Source: Sandaracinaceae bacterium
Lineage (GTDB): Bacteria > Myxococcota_A > Polyangia > Polyangiales > Houyiibacteriaceae
Assembly (NCBI GenBank): GCA_020633055.1
Contig: JACKEJ010000010.1
Coordinates: forward strand, 186,001-250,000
Reading direction: 5' to 3'
DNA: 64,000 nt
The position numbers and the translations under genes are program-made. The notes beneath the pieces are model-generated. The model was given only the letters and a program-made list of their open reading frames with translations, was not told the origin of the DNA and searched no databases. Positions 17,211 to 25,316 of the stretch are shown here, piece after piece. Numbering within the stretch: the stretch's first letter is position 1; each line of letters opens with the position of its first letter.

Positions 17211-18230
17211 ATGATGACGCGCATGACCGAGCCCGCCCCCGCACGTCCGCGCTTCCCCTTCCCCCGCTACCCCCGCGGCTGGTTCTGCGTCGGCTACGGA
17301 CAGGACCTCGGCGTGGGCCAGGTGGAGCCCGTGACGGCCTTCGGGCGCGAGCTGGTCATGTTTCGCGGAGAAGACGGAGTCGTGCGCGTCATGGACGCTC
17401 ACTGTCCACACCTCGGCGCGCACCTGGGGGTGGGCGGCAAGGTCGAGGGGTGCCGCATCCGCTGCCCGTTCCATGCATGGGTGTTCGACGGGAGCGACGG
17501 AAGGTGCGTGGAGGTCCCTTACGCCAAGCGCATCCCAGCCAAAGCCGCCGTGCGCAGCTGGGATGTGCGTGAAGTGAACGGCATGATCATGGTCTGGCAC
17601 GACATCGACGGCGCGACGCCCGCCTGGGAGCTGCCCGAGATACCCGAGTGGACCGAGCGCGAGCGGTGGACGCCGTACGTGTTCCGCAAGTGGCGCATAC
17701 GCAGCCACAATCAAGAGATGGGCGAGAACGTCGTGGACCAGGCGCACTTCCAGTACCTGCACGGGATGAGCGAGATGCCCGTCCCGCACACCATGGAGTT
17801 CGACTACCCGCGGCTGCGCATGGTGACGCCCACGAAGATGGAGACCCCCCGGGGCGAGGTCACGGGGGAGCTCGAGGCCACCAATTGGGGCTTCGGCTTC
17901 TCCACCAGCCGCTTCACGGGGCTGATCCCCACCACGGTGGTCGCGTCCACCACGCCCATCGACGACGAGTTCGTGGACCTGCGCTTCGCCTTCACGGTGA
18001 GCCTGGCGATGGGTGAGCAGGTCGCGAAGGGGGTGGGCAAGGCGTTCAGCGCCGAGATCGCGCGCCAGCTGGAGCAGGACAAGCCGGTCTGGGAGCACAA
18101 GGTGTTCTTGGAGCGGCCGGTCATCTGCGACGGTGACGGGCCCATCGCCCGCTACCGCAAGTGGTGTGACAACTTCTACCCCAGCTGGTACCTCGAGCAG
18201 GCCCGCGAAGCCTACTACGGCGCCGCGTGA
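17211..18230 (+). CDS. Rieske non-haem iron oxygenase, KshA/DAF-36-like
   Basis: This 339-residue protein is the oxygenase component of a two-part Rieske system. The [2Fe-2S] site is Cys65-Pro-His67 and Cys85-x2-His88. The mononuclear iron site is Asn173, Asp176, His179 and His184 in ENVVDQAHFQYLH. The segment PYAKRIP...VWHDIDG closely follows 3-ketosteroid 9-alpha-hydroxylase and cholesterol-7-desaturase enzymes, so a sterol or steroid substrate is plausible but not shown. Three in-frame ATGs occur at 17211, 17214 and 17223. The first has AGGG six bases ahead and is preferred. A reductase partner is not encoded nearby. The stop overlaps the next start (GTGA). Confidence 0.9.
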   Translation: MMTRMTEPAPARPRFPFPRYPRGWFCVGYGQDLGVGQVEPVTAFGRELVMFRGEDGVVRVMDAHCPHLGAHLGVGGKVEGCRIRCPFHAWVFDGSDGRCVEVPYAKRIPAKAAVRSWDVREVNGMIMVWHDIDGATPAWELPEIPEWTERERWTPYVFRKWRIRSHNQEMGENVVDQAHFQYLHGMSEMPVPHTMEFDYPRLRMVTPTKMETPRGEVTGELEATNWGFGFSTSRFTGLIPTTVVASTTPIDDEFVDLRFAFTVSLAMGEQVAKGVGKAFSAEIARQLEQDKPVWEHKVFLERPVICDGDGPIARYRKWCDNFYPSWYLEQAREAYYGAA

Positions 18231-19522
18231 GCCGCGGCACCACGACGGGCGCCGAGCCGCCCATGCTCGCGCGCGCGCTCATCACCCTCGGCGCACCTCT
18301 CGTCGTCTGGTTGGTGCGCCACGCACCACTCGACTCCCTCGAGGCACACGGCACGGCGACCGTGGGGGACCTGACGGTCGGTCTCGCGCCGGTCGCGACG
18401 GGCTTCCTCCTGGTGGAGGTCTTCGCGGCCTTGCTGCCGAGCGCGCGGGCGCTGCGTTCGAGCGGCCCAGACGGGAGGGCACGCCTGACACGCTGGGCGA
18501 TGGTCGCCTCGGCGGGCGCGCTGGCCTTCCAGCTGCTCGGGGTCGCGTTGTTCTGGAACAGGCTGGGCGAGCTCACGCTCGGCAGCGCGCTCGCGCTGGT
18601 CGCGATCAACGTGCCGTTCACGCTGGGCCTCGCGTGGTTGGCTCGGGTCGTCTCACGGCAGGGGCTGGCCAACGGCTACGCCGTGCTGTTCGCGGCGCAC
18701 GCGCTCCCGGTCGAGCTCGTGCTGGACCACCCCTACGGCAGGTTGGCAGGCTTGGGCGTCTGTGTCGGGAGCATGGCCGTGGTCGCGGCCACCCTCCGCA
18801 GCCCGAAGGCCACGCAGCGTCGCGGGGAGCTGGTGCTGCGCGCCCCGCTGTGCGGTCTGCTCCCGATCACGCTCACGGGCGGCTTGCTGCTGCTCCCCTA
18901 CTCGCTCGGCTCGAGCCTGGAGCAGCTGCTACCGCTGGACGCGCTCGAGCACTTCCTGCCCGGCCGGCCGCAGCACGTGCTGGTGCTCGCGGTCTCCGTC
19001 GTGCTGCTGAGCGTCGCGTGCTCCTGGGCCTTCCACCGCCCGGACACGGTCGCGCCCCTGTTTCCCGGGATGGATGCCTTCACGGTGCGAGAGGCCGTGC
19101 GCGAGGCGCTCCCCTACACGGTGATGGCCCTCTCGGCGCTCACCGTCGGGGCGACCCTGGTGGAGCGCAGCATGGGGGCGCCGCTACTCGGCTACCTCCC
19201 GGGGCTGGCCTACCTCACGGCGCTGTTGTTGGACGTCCGCGACGAGCGGCTCGCGCGGGAGCGGCTCGGCCGGCTGGTGCCGGTGTGGGACGAACACCGG
19301 GCATACGCGCTCGGGCCGCTGCAGAAGGCCCTGGAAGACGCGCAGATCCCGGTGCACGCGCGGGCCGCGTACTACCGCCCGCTCGTCCAGCTCGCAGGCC
19401 CTCTCGTGCCGCTGACGCTGATGGTCCCCCCCGCGCATGCCACGGCGGCGCTGGAGGTGCTGACCGCCCGCAACGCGGCGTTCCAAGAGCAGCTCGCCGG
19501 TCACGCGCCCAGCACGTTTTGA
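18227..19522 (+). CDS. Divergent SecY-like ten-helix membrane protein with DUF2007-like tail
   Basis: This 431-residue protein has about ten hydrophobic segments, the number found in SecY. Several blocks follow SecY in order: APVATGFLLVEVFAALLP, then a polar loop with GRARLTRW (SecY TM2-TM3), RQGLANGYAVLFAA (SecY ERGIGNG), CGLLPITLTGGLLLLP (SecY GVIPIIFASSLLL) and AFHRPDTVA (SecY FNPEDVA). After the last helix comes a cytoplasmic tail of about 90 residues. Its segment DAQIPVHARAAYYRPL...VPPAHATAALEVL looks like a DUF2007-type signal-transducer domain. The GTG start overlaps the Rieske stop. A housekeeping SecY would sit in a ribosomal operon, so this is a paralogue or a relative. The call rests on motif order, not a search. 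Confidence 0.6.
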   Translation: MSRGTTTGAEPPMLARALITLGAPLVVWLVRHAPLDSLEAHGTATVGDLTVGLAPVATGFLLVEVFAALLPSARALRSSGPDGRARLTRWAMVASAGALAFQLLGVALFWNRLGELTLGSALALVAINVPFTLGLAWLARVVSRQGLANGYAVLFAAHALPVELVLDHPYGRLAGLGVCVGSMAVVAATLRSPKATQRRGELVLRAPLCGLLPITLTGGLLLLPYSLGSSLEQLLPLDALEHFLPGRPQHVLVLAVSVVLLSVACSWAFHRPDTVAPLFPGMDAFTVREAVREALPYTVMALSALTVGATLVERSMGAPLLGYLPGLAYLTALLLDVRDERLARERLGRLVPVWDEHRAYALGPLQKALEDAQIPVHARAAYYRPLVQLAGPLVPLTLMVPPAHATAALEVLTARNAAFQEQLAGHAPSTF

Positions 19523-19557
19523 CGCGCGACGCGGCGACATGCACTACGCTGCCGCTC

Positions 19558-19734
19558 ATGCTGGACGCCCCCGCCCTGCGCTGCCCCTACTGCAACGAAC
19601 CCGCCGAGGTGTGGGTCGAGCCCGACGTGGAAGGTGAGATGTCCGAGGACTGCCCGGCGTGCCACCGCCCTTGGCGGGTGTTGGTCCAGCGTGACGACTT
19701 TGGCGAGGCGATCATCACGCTGCGGCGTTCGTAG
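19558..19734 (+). CDS. CPxCG-motif cysteine-rich small protein
   Basis: This 58-residue protein contains CPYCNEP near the start and CPACHRPWRV near the middle, four Cys that can bind one zinc ion. It matches the small CPxCG-related zinc-finger family, usually around 60 residues, whose function is unknown. It follows the SecY-like gene by 35 bases on the same strand. The DUF2007-like tail of that protein often occurs next to or fused with such zinc ribbons, which makes the pairing plausible. The stop codon lies inside a short hairpin. Start chosen as the only ATG before the first CPxC. Confidence 0.85.
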   Translation: MLDAPALRCPYCNEPAEVWVEPDVEGEMSEDCPACHRPWRVLVQRDDFGEAIITLRRS

Positions 19735-19740
19735 CGAACG
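19726..19740. terminator. Short hairpin at convergent gene ends
   Basis: The 6-bp inverted repeat CGTTCG and CGAACG has a 3-base loop that is the TAG stop codon of the CPxCG gene. It lies six bases before the end of the convergent SDR gene. It has no T-run, so termination by it is uncertain. Confidence 0.3.
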
Positions 19741-19745
19741 ACCCC

Positions 19746-20534
19746 TCAGTCGGGCGTGAACCGGGGCGCCAAGCGCCGGACCAGGCTCGGGGCGAAGCGC
19801 GCCAGGTACACCCCCGCCGTCTCCTTGCCGCCGATCACCAGCTCGTGGCGGCCCGACTCGATCGCGTCCGCGATGGCGGCGGCGACGCGGTCGGGTGCCA
19901 AGCCCGACTCGATGGCCTCGGACGTCTTCCCGTGCGCGGCGCCTCCTTCACCGAGCGCCGCGCGCGTGATGTCCGTCCGCACGTACCCGGGACAGATGAC
20001 GGCGACCTCGACGCCAGTGCCGTGCAGCTCGGCGCGCAGCGAGTCGAAGTAGCCGCGGACGGCGAACTTGCTGGCGGAGTAGGTCGACCGATGCGGGGTG
20101 CTGACGTAGCCCGCCACGCTGCTCACGACCGAGACGTGCCCGACCCCGCGCGCCACCATGGCCGGTGCGAGCGCGCGCGTGAGCGCGACCGGGGCCATGA
20201 AGTTGAGGTCCATCAAACTCCGCACGTCGTCCATGCTCGTGTCGAGCGCCGCAGCGCGCTGACTGCGCCCGGCGTTGTTGATCAACGCGTCCACACGCCC
20301 GAACGCCGCCTCCGCGCGACGCACCGCGTCGTCCAGACTCGCGAGCTCGTTCAGGTCCACAGGCACCGCCGCGACCCGCGCAGCGCCATGCGCCTGGACC
20401 AAGGCGTACAGCTTGTCGCCGCGACGCGCGCTGACGACGACCCGAGCGCCGCGGGCCAACAGCACGGGCACGAGCGCCTCACCGATGCCCGAAGACGCCC
20501 CCGTCACCCACGCAACCTTCTCGCTCAGTTTCAT
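19746..20534 (-). CDS. Short-chain dehydrogenase/reductase
   Basis: This 262-residue classical SDR binds NAD(P)H and oxidises or reduces an alcohol or ketone. The cofactor motif is TGASSGIG at 11-18 and NNAG is at 86-89. The catalytic Ser139, Tyr152 and Lys156 are present (SSVAG...YSASK). Arg pairs at 37-38 (ARR) suggest NADPH preference. The C-terminal stretch PSLVRRLAPRF is amphipathic and might touch the membrane, as in DHRS7-like enzymes. The ATG at 20534 gives a normal SDR start; an ATG four codons upstream is also possible. The substrate cannot be inferred. It is convergent with the CPxCG gene and divergent from the GGDEF gene. Confidence 0.92.
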   Translation of the reverse strand: MKLSEKVAWVTGASSGIGEALVPVLLARGARVVVSARRGDKLYALVQAHGAARVAAVPVDLNELASLDDAVRRAEAAFGRVDALINNAGRSQRAAALDTSMDDVRSLMDLNFMAPVALTRALAPAMVARGVGHVSVVSSVAGYVSTPHRSTYSASKFAVRGYFDSLRAELHGTGVEVAVICPGYVRTDITRAALGEGGAAHGKTSEAIESGLAPDRVAAAIADAIESGRHELVIGGKETAGVYLARFAPSLVRRLAPRFTPD

Positions 20535-20739
20535 TGCGCGGAGCATATCAGGCGGCGTCCCCGGATACGACGGTGTGGGCAGAGAGGTGGACGTCGCACA
20601 GCGCCGTTGGCAGTAGCCTCACAGAAAATGCAGATGGTGAACGCCGCGGTTGCCGCGCACGTCACCGCGGGCATCATGTGGGGAACGAGTCGACCATCCC
20701 CCCCTCTCCAACGCCGCCACGCAAGGCCGGAAGGGAACC

Positions 20740-21645
20740 ATGATCGAGCTTCAAGACGCGGAGGACGCGAAGGTCGTGGCGCTGGGGCTCCTCGAGGCGG
20801 CCCCGGACGCCGTGTTGGTGATCCGCAGCGGTGGCACCATCGCCTTGGCCAACCAGATGGCGGAGCGGCTGTTCGGATACGAGCGCGCGCAGCTGATCGG
20901 CATGCCCGTGGAGCAGCTGGTGCCAGTGGCGGAGCGCGAGGGCTTCGCCCAGCGGCGTGCGCGCTTCGAGCGCTCGGGGCGGGCGCGGTTCATGGGGGAC
21001 CCGGCGAGCCTGGAGGCCGTGCGCCGAAGCGGAGAGCGTGTGCCGGTCGAGGTGGGACTCAGCCCCGTGGACACCACCATCGGCCGACTGACCATCGCGA
21101 TCGTGCGAGACGTCACGCACCGACGCGCGCTGGAGCGCCAGCTGCGCCACGCGAGCTCCCACGACGCGCTCACGGGGCTGTTCAACCGGACGCACCTCGA
21201 GGCATGCCGCGCCCAGCTGGAGGGCAAAGCCGGGCAGATCGGTGTGATCCTCATGGACATCGACGGCCTCAAGGACGTCAACGACGCCTACGGACACGAC
21301 GCTGGCGACCAGTTCATCAAGCGCATGGGCGTGGTGCTGCGGGCGACTGCGGCCCCGGAGGACGTCCCGACTCGGCTGGGCGGAGACGAGTTCGCCATCC
21401 TCGTCCCGCACACGGACGCGGATGGTCTGGCGGACAAGGTGCGGCTGCTGCTCAGCGAGCTGACGCGCCACAACGACATCCACCGTGGGCAACCGCTCGC
21501 GTTCTCCCACGGCGCCGCCCTGACCGAGCAGTGCGGCGGCGTGGCCCTCGCCATGCGGGTCGCAGACCGACGGATGTACGAGGACAAACGGAAGCGGCGG
21601 CGCGCGCGAGGTCTCCCCGACCGTCGCCACACACCGCCGCCGTGA
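20740..21645 (+). CDS. PAS-GGDEF diguanylate cyclase
   Basis: This 301-residue protein has one PAS domain (about 13-130) and one GGDEF domain (about 135-295). The active site is intact, with GGDEF at 214-218 and the metal-binding MDIDGLKDVND at 172-182. It should make cyclic di-GMP from two GTP. The inhibitory I-site RxxD, five residues ahead of GGDEF, is degenerate: Ala205 stands where Arg is expected while Asp208 is kept. Product inhibition is probably lost. There is no membrane segment, so it senses a cytoplasmic signal through the PAS domain. The ATG has a strong AAGGGA ribosome site. It is convergent with a lipoprotein gene. Confidence 0.93.
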   Translation: MIELQDAEDAKVVALGLLEAAPDAVLVIRSGGTIALANQMAERLFGYERAQLIGMPVEQLVPVAEREGFAQRRARFERSGRARFMGDPASLEAVRRSGERVPVEVGLSPVDTTIGRLTIAIVRDVTHRRALERQLRHASSHDALTGLFNRTHLEACRAQLEGKAGQIGVILMDIDGLKDVNDAYGHDAGDQFIKRMGVVLRATAAPEDVPTRLGGDEFAILVPHTDADGLADKVRLLLSELTRHNDIHRGQPLAFSHGAALTEQCGGVALAMRVADRRMYEDKRKRRRARGLPDRRHTPPP

Positions 21646-21649
21646 GGGG

Positions 21650-21668
21650 CCCGCGCTCAGGGCGCGGG
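21650..21668. terminator. GC-rich hairpin at convergent gene ends
   Basis: The 7-bp inverted repeat CCCGCGC and GCGCGGG with a 5-base loop lies between the GGDEF and lipoprotein genes. It contains the stop codon of the lipoprotein gene. It has no T-run. It probably ends both transcripts. Confidence 0.4.
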
Positions 21669-23372
21669 GATGGTGAACACGCGCGTTCCGTTGGTCTCCA
21701 TCGCGTTGTTGGACCACCAGGTCGCGATGTGTGAGGTGTCGCCAGAGAGCGACTGGCAGGTCCAGAACCCCGTCGAGTCGGACGAGTCCAGGGGCGCCGG
21801 GCCGTCGCCTCCCTGCAGCGTCCAATCCGTCGCAGCGGCTGCGCGGACGGCGAGCAGCGCCTCCTGCGTCGTGGCGTCCTGGTAGACCACGCGAACCTCG
21901 CCGGCGGCCGTGACGACCACGTCGGCGTCAGCGCCCACGATGTGACGTGCACCCATGTTCCGAATGCCGTCGTCGATGAGACTGCGGGTCATGGAAGGCG
22001 TCGCGTTGCCCAGGGTGCCACCGTCGATCTCGGCCAGCTTCAGCTGCTCGCTGGCACCGTCGACGTACACGACGTACCAGTCGTCGCTGCCGGCCACGAA
22101 CAGGTCCGCGTTGTAGCCCGCGTCCCCGCTCCCGACCGCGTCGAGGCCGTCGATCGCGAAGGCCGCGCGCCACATGTCGCCGCTGCTGTCGTAGGCGCTG
22201 CCGCGCAGGGTGCGGCGCACGCGGTCGTACCAGACCAACGCGAGACCGGTGGAGGTGGCGCGCAGCGAGGTGTAGAGCCCGTTCACGATGGGCTGGTCCT
22301 CGACCACGGTGCCCGTGGAGAGCACCTGGCAAGAGTAGTTCCCACCGGTGTCGTCGCTCACGCAGCGGGTGCCGGAGGCGCAGCCCATCTGGGTCACGCC
22401 CTCGTCGTCGAGGTGGGAGCAGTCGGTCGTGGGCGCGGCCGAGAGCGCCGCACACCCGCCGTCGGCGCGGCACACGAGGTCGTTCTCACACAGCGCTTCG
22501 GTGCAGCTGACGGTGGTCGGGCCGCTGACGACGGTGACGTCCCAGTCGGTGTCGGCCGCTGGGGACGCAGACGACGCGATGGCCACTTGAACCATGCTCT
22601 GAACCGGTGTCCCCGGGTCGGTCGAGGGCGTGATGGTGAGGAACGAGATCGCGGGGTGTCCGTTGGCGAGGAAGGCGATCGACGTGAACTGGCCGTCGTC
22701 GGCCGTGTTCAGCACCGTGTGGATGGACCAGGTGGCGCCGTCGTCGCTGCTGCTCGCGTACTTCAGCGCGCTGTTGGTGCGGTCGTAGTAGCTGATGGCG
22801 ATGGTGCCCGCGCTGTCGATGGCGATGGCGTTCCACTCCCCGACGTTGTCGCCCGCCGCCGAGATGCCGCCGCGCCAGCCGTTGGGATCGGGCAGGATGC
22901 CCCCGATCGCCAACGGCGAACCTGCCGGCACACCATCCACGAGGGTCCACGTGACCTCGCCGCTAGTGACCGTGCCGAACAGCAGGTCACCGTAGCGCGG
23001 GTTGGTCACACGACCGGCGGTGTAGCCGCTGAGGAACACCGCCGTGTCGGTGCTCGCGATGTCGAGGTGGGTGGCCTGCTGACCCCTGTCGAGCGGCGCG
23101 ATGAACGTGCAGTCGTTGTCCGAGGACGGCTGCTGGAGCTCGGTGCACACGAGGGGCGCAAAGCACTGGGGGGTGTCTTGGCAGACCTCCATGCCCTCGC
23201 TGTTGACGCAGCACGTGATGGGCGGGCCCATGTCGGCGCCCAGGTCGGTCATGCCCGTGCCCATGTCGTCATCGACGACGGGGGCCCCACTGTTGTCGCA
23301 GTCGCACCCTGCGGCGCCCAACGCCAGCGGCACCAACATCAGCAGACCAAGTTCGCGAGCTTTCTTCAGCAT
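21657..23372 (-). CDS. Secreted lipoprotein, beta-propeller-like, with disulfide-rich loops
   Basis: This 571-residue protein has a lipoprotein signal (MLKKARELGLLMLVPLALGAAGC, Cys23), then an Asp/Gly/Met-rich linker common in myxobacterial surface lipoproteins. The mature part has repeated blocks of the form GEWNAIAIDSAGTIAISYYD and DDGQFTSIAFLANGHPAIS. These look like sialidase or BNR-type propeller blades. A Cys-rich insert (CTEALCENDLVCRADGGC) resembles an EGF-like or dickkopf-like motif. No catalytic residues could be assigned. A GAGGAT ribosome site lies about eight bases upstream of the ATG. It is probably exported to the outer membrane or cell surface. Confidence 0.85.
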   Translation of the reverse strand: MLKKARELGLLMLVPLALGAAGCDCDNSGAPVVDDDMGTGMTDLGADMGPPITCCVNSEGMEVCQDTPQCFAPLVCTELQQPSSDNDCTFIAPLDRGQQATHLDIASTDTAVFLSGYTAGRVTNPRYGDLLFGTVTSGEVTWTLVDGVPAGSPLAIGGILPDPNGWRGGISAAGDNVGEWNAIAIDSAGTIAISYYDRTNSALKYASSSDDGATWSIHTVLNTADDGQFTSIAFLANGHPAISFLTITPSTDPGTPVQSMVQVAIASSASPAADTDWDVTVVSGPTTVSCTEALCENDLVCRADGGCAALSAAPTTDCSHLDDEGVTQMGCASGTRCVSDDTGGNYSCQVLSTGTVVEDQPIVNGLYTSLRATSTGLALVWYDRVRRTLRGSAYDSSGDMWRAAFAIDGLDAVGSGDAGYNADLFVAGSDDWYVVYVDGASEQLKLAEIDGGTLGNATPSMTRSLIDDGIRNMGARHIVGADADVVVTAAGEVRVVYQDATTQEALLAVRAAAATDWTLQGGDGPAPLDSSDSTGFWTCQSLSGDTSHIATWWSNNAMETNGTRVFTIPAP

Positions 23373-23448
23373 TCTGATAATCCTCGGAGCAGCCGGACGT
23401 CCACGAATGCGGATATCCTCCCAAACGATATGCTTCATGGTCTTCGAA

Positions 23449-23476
23449 GTTGGCGCTATCAGCCAACGTTTTTTTT
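23449..23476 (+). terminator. Hairpin followed by T8, intrinsic terminator in plus orientation
   Basis: GTTGGC pairs with GCCAAC across a 7-base loop and is followed by G and eight T. On the plus strand this is a textbook intrinsic terminator. Both flanking genes run on the minus strand. There it would read as an A-tract, a stem and a weak TTCG tail just after the P450 stop codon. It may be the bidirectional terminator of the P450 transcript or may stop antisense transcription. Confidence 0.7.
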
Positions 23477-24876
23477 CAGACCCCTGCGCGCGGGTGGAAT
23501 CTTATGCGCACACCAGCCGGCTGGACCGTGAATTGGGTGACCTCACGGAGGGGAGCGTCCGGATCGGCAAGTTCGAAGTCGAACGTGCGGACCACCATCG
23601 CCAGCACCATGGCGCACTCGAGCAGCGCCAGTCCTCGCCCCGGACACACCCGCGGACCGGCACCGAACGCCAGCAGCATGCGGCGATGATGACGGCGCTG
23701 CTCCGCGTCCCCCTCGATCCAGCGCTCCGGGCGGAACGCTGTCGGGTCGTCGAAGACCTCCGGGGAGGTCGCGATGAGGCGCGTGAGGAGCATCAGGACG
23801 GTCCCCGCAGGGAGCGTCAGGTCGTCGACCACCACGTCCTCCGTGGCCTGGAGTGGCACCAGCGGCGTGGGCGGGGTCAGGCGCAGCGTCTCCTGCGCGA
23901 TCGCGTCGATGTAGGTCAGCTCGCGCGCTTGCGCCAGGGTGGGCACGTGGTCGCTCCCCAGCGCCGCGTCCGCCTCGGCGCGCGCCTTGGCCACGACCTC
24001 CGGATGCTTGGCCAGGTGGTACAGCGCGAACGCGAGCGTGTTGGCGGTGGTGTCTTCGCCGGCCAGCAGCACGGTCAGGACGTTGGCCGCCACCTCGTCG
24101 TCGCTGAGCGGTAGCCTGGCCTCGTCGTCCGTCGCCAGCAGCATGGACTCGAGCAGGGTCGCGGGCCGCTCGCGATGGCTGGGGTCCTGGGCCTGACGCT
24201 CGCGCGCCTCGACGATCAGCTCGCGCAGGAACCGCCGGAGGCGACGCATGCGGAGACGGGTCGGCCAGCTGACGCCCGGGAGCTTCCAGTAGTCGAAGGG
24301 GCTGTTGCTGCGCCGCTCGACGACCTGGAACACGTGCGCCAGCTGGCGCTGCAGCTCGTTCCCGCCGTGGCTCACGGTGTCGAGGTCTCGGCCGAAAGAC
24401 ACCACGGACGTGACGTCGACCGTGTAGCGCATGAGATCGGCCAGCACGTCCTCGCCCGCGTGCCGCGCCCCCCGCGCGCTGCCCAACCAATGGCTCCGTA
24501 GGCGCTCGGTCGCGAGACGGATCGAGTCCTCGAAGGTGTCGAGGTGCCGCGCGTGGAAGGACGGATTGATCAGGCGCCGCTGACGCCGCCAGGCCTCTCC
24601 TTCCGACGCGAAGACCCCGCCCACGTGCAGCTCGTACATCACGTCGTTGGTGCGCTGGATGCGCGTGTAGCGGTCCGGTCGCTGCTGCAGCGCGGCTCGC
24701 GCGATCTCCGGGTCGGTCACCCCGACGATGGTGTTGGGCCCCACGTGGAACTTGAACATCCGGCCGTAGCGGCGCGCCCACGACTCGAACTGGAGGTGCG
24801 CGCGGTGCACCGCGATGGGGTTTCCGATGAGCGGGAGCGGGCGAGGTCCGGGCAGGTCACGGAGCGAGCGGCTCAT
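23476..24876 (-). CDS. Cytochrome P450
   Basis: This 466-residue soluble P450 inserts oxygen into an unknown substrate using external electron donors. The I-helix oxygen motif is AGEDTT at 272-277, the K-helix ExxR is ETLR at 329-332 and the haem ligand is Cys411 in FGAGPRVCPG. The N-terminus lacks a membrane anchor. The overall pattern (LPGPRPLPLIGN at the start, PERW near 383) is closer to CYP4/CYP102-like fatty-acid hydroxylases than to typical actinobacterial P450s, so a lipid substrate is a reasonable guess. The ATG at 24876 lies inside the end of the YkgJ gene, a 20-bp overlap, which indicates co-expression. Confidence 0.95.
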   Translation of the reverse strand: MSRSLRDLPGPRPLPLIGNPIAVHRAHLQFESWARRYGRMFKFHVGPNTIVGVTDPEIARAALQQRPDRYTRIQRTNDVMYELHVGGVFASEGEAWRRQRRLINPSFHARHLDTFEDSIRLATERLRSHWLGSARGARHAGEDVLADLMRYTVDVTSVVSFGRDLDTVSHGGNELQRQLAHVFQVVERRSNSPFDYWKLPGVSWPTRLRMRRLRRFLRELIVEARERQAQDPSHRERPATLLESMLLATDDEARLPLSDDEVAANVLTVLLAGEDTTANTLAFALYHLAKHPEVVAKARAEADAALGSDHVPTLAQARELTYIDAIAQETLRLTPPTPLVPLQATEDVVVDDLTLPAGTVLMLLTRLIATSPEVFDDPTAFRPERWIEGDAEQRRHHRRMLLAFGAGPRVCPGRGLALLECAMVLAMVVRTFDFELADPDAPLREVTQFTVQPAGVRIRFHPRAGV

Positions 24877-25213
24877 GCCGCGTGATAACACGAGTCAGGG
24901 CGTCGCGTGCTCGCGCGGACTTCTCGAAGCGCTCGCCGGCGCACTCGGCTGAGCCACGGGCGAGGACACGGCAGGTGTCGGGGCGGGTCTCGTACGTGCT
25001 GCACACGAACCGTCGAAGACCCGCGTCGAGGACCAACGCAGCACAGTGCCCTTCTGCCATGCGGAGGAAGCAGCGGTTGCCCTGCCAACGGGTGAGCTCC
25101 TCGGCCGCGTCGCCCAGGCGCCCGTAGTCGTCCCCGCGGACGGGCACGTAGTCGGGGCGGTCGCCGAAGCAGCAGGCTCCGCAGTCGAGGCACTCGGGCA
25201 GGTCGTCGCTCAT
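24857..25213 (-). CDS. YkgJ-family cysteine cluster protein
   Basis: This 118-residue protein belongs to the YkgJ or CxxCxxCC family of putative zinc- or iron-chelating proteins. The cluster CLDCGACC lies near residues 9-16, with further Cys in GHCAALVL, VCSTYETRPDTC and AECAGERF. The usual role is unknown; some members are tied to metal centre assembly. The ATG at 25213 fits the family start, directly before the Cys cluster. The gene overlaps the P450 downstream by 20 bp and is probably its co-transcribed partner. Confidence 0.88.
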   Translation of the reverse strand: MSDDLPECLDCGACCFGDRPDYVPVRGDDYGRLGDAAEELTRWQGNRCFLRMAEGHCAALVLDAGLRRFVCSTYETRPDTCRVLARGSAECAGERFEKSARARDALTRVITRHEPLAP

Positions 25214-25316
25214 GGGCGCGCCGACGATAGCGCGCTCTTCACACTTCTTCACACGGCACCTCACAGTGCCTTCACACGCGGGTTCCACGGTGAGGCTCGA
25301 AAGGAACCCAAAGACC

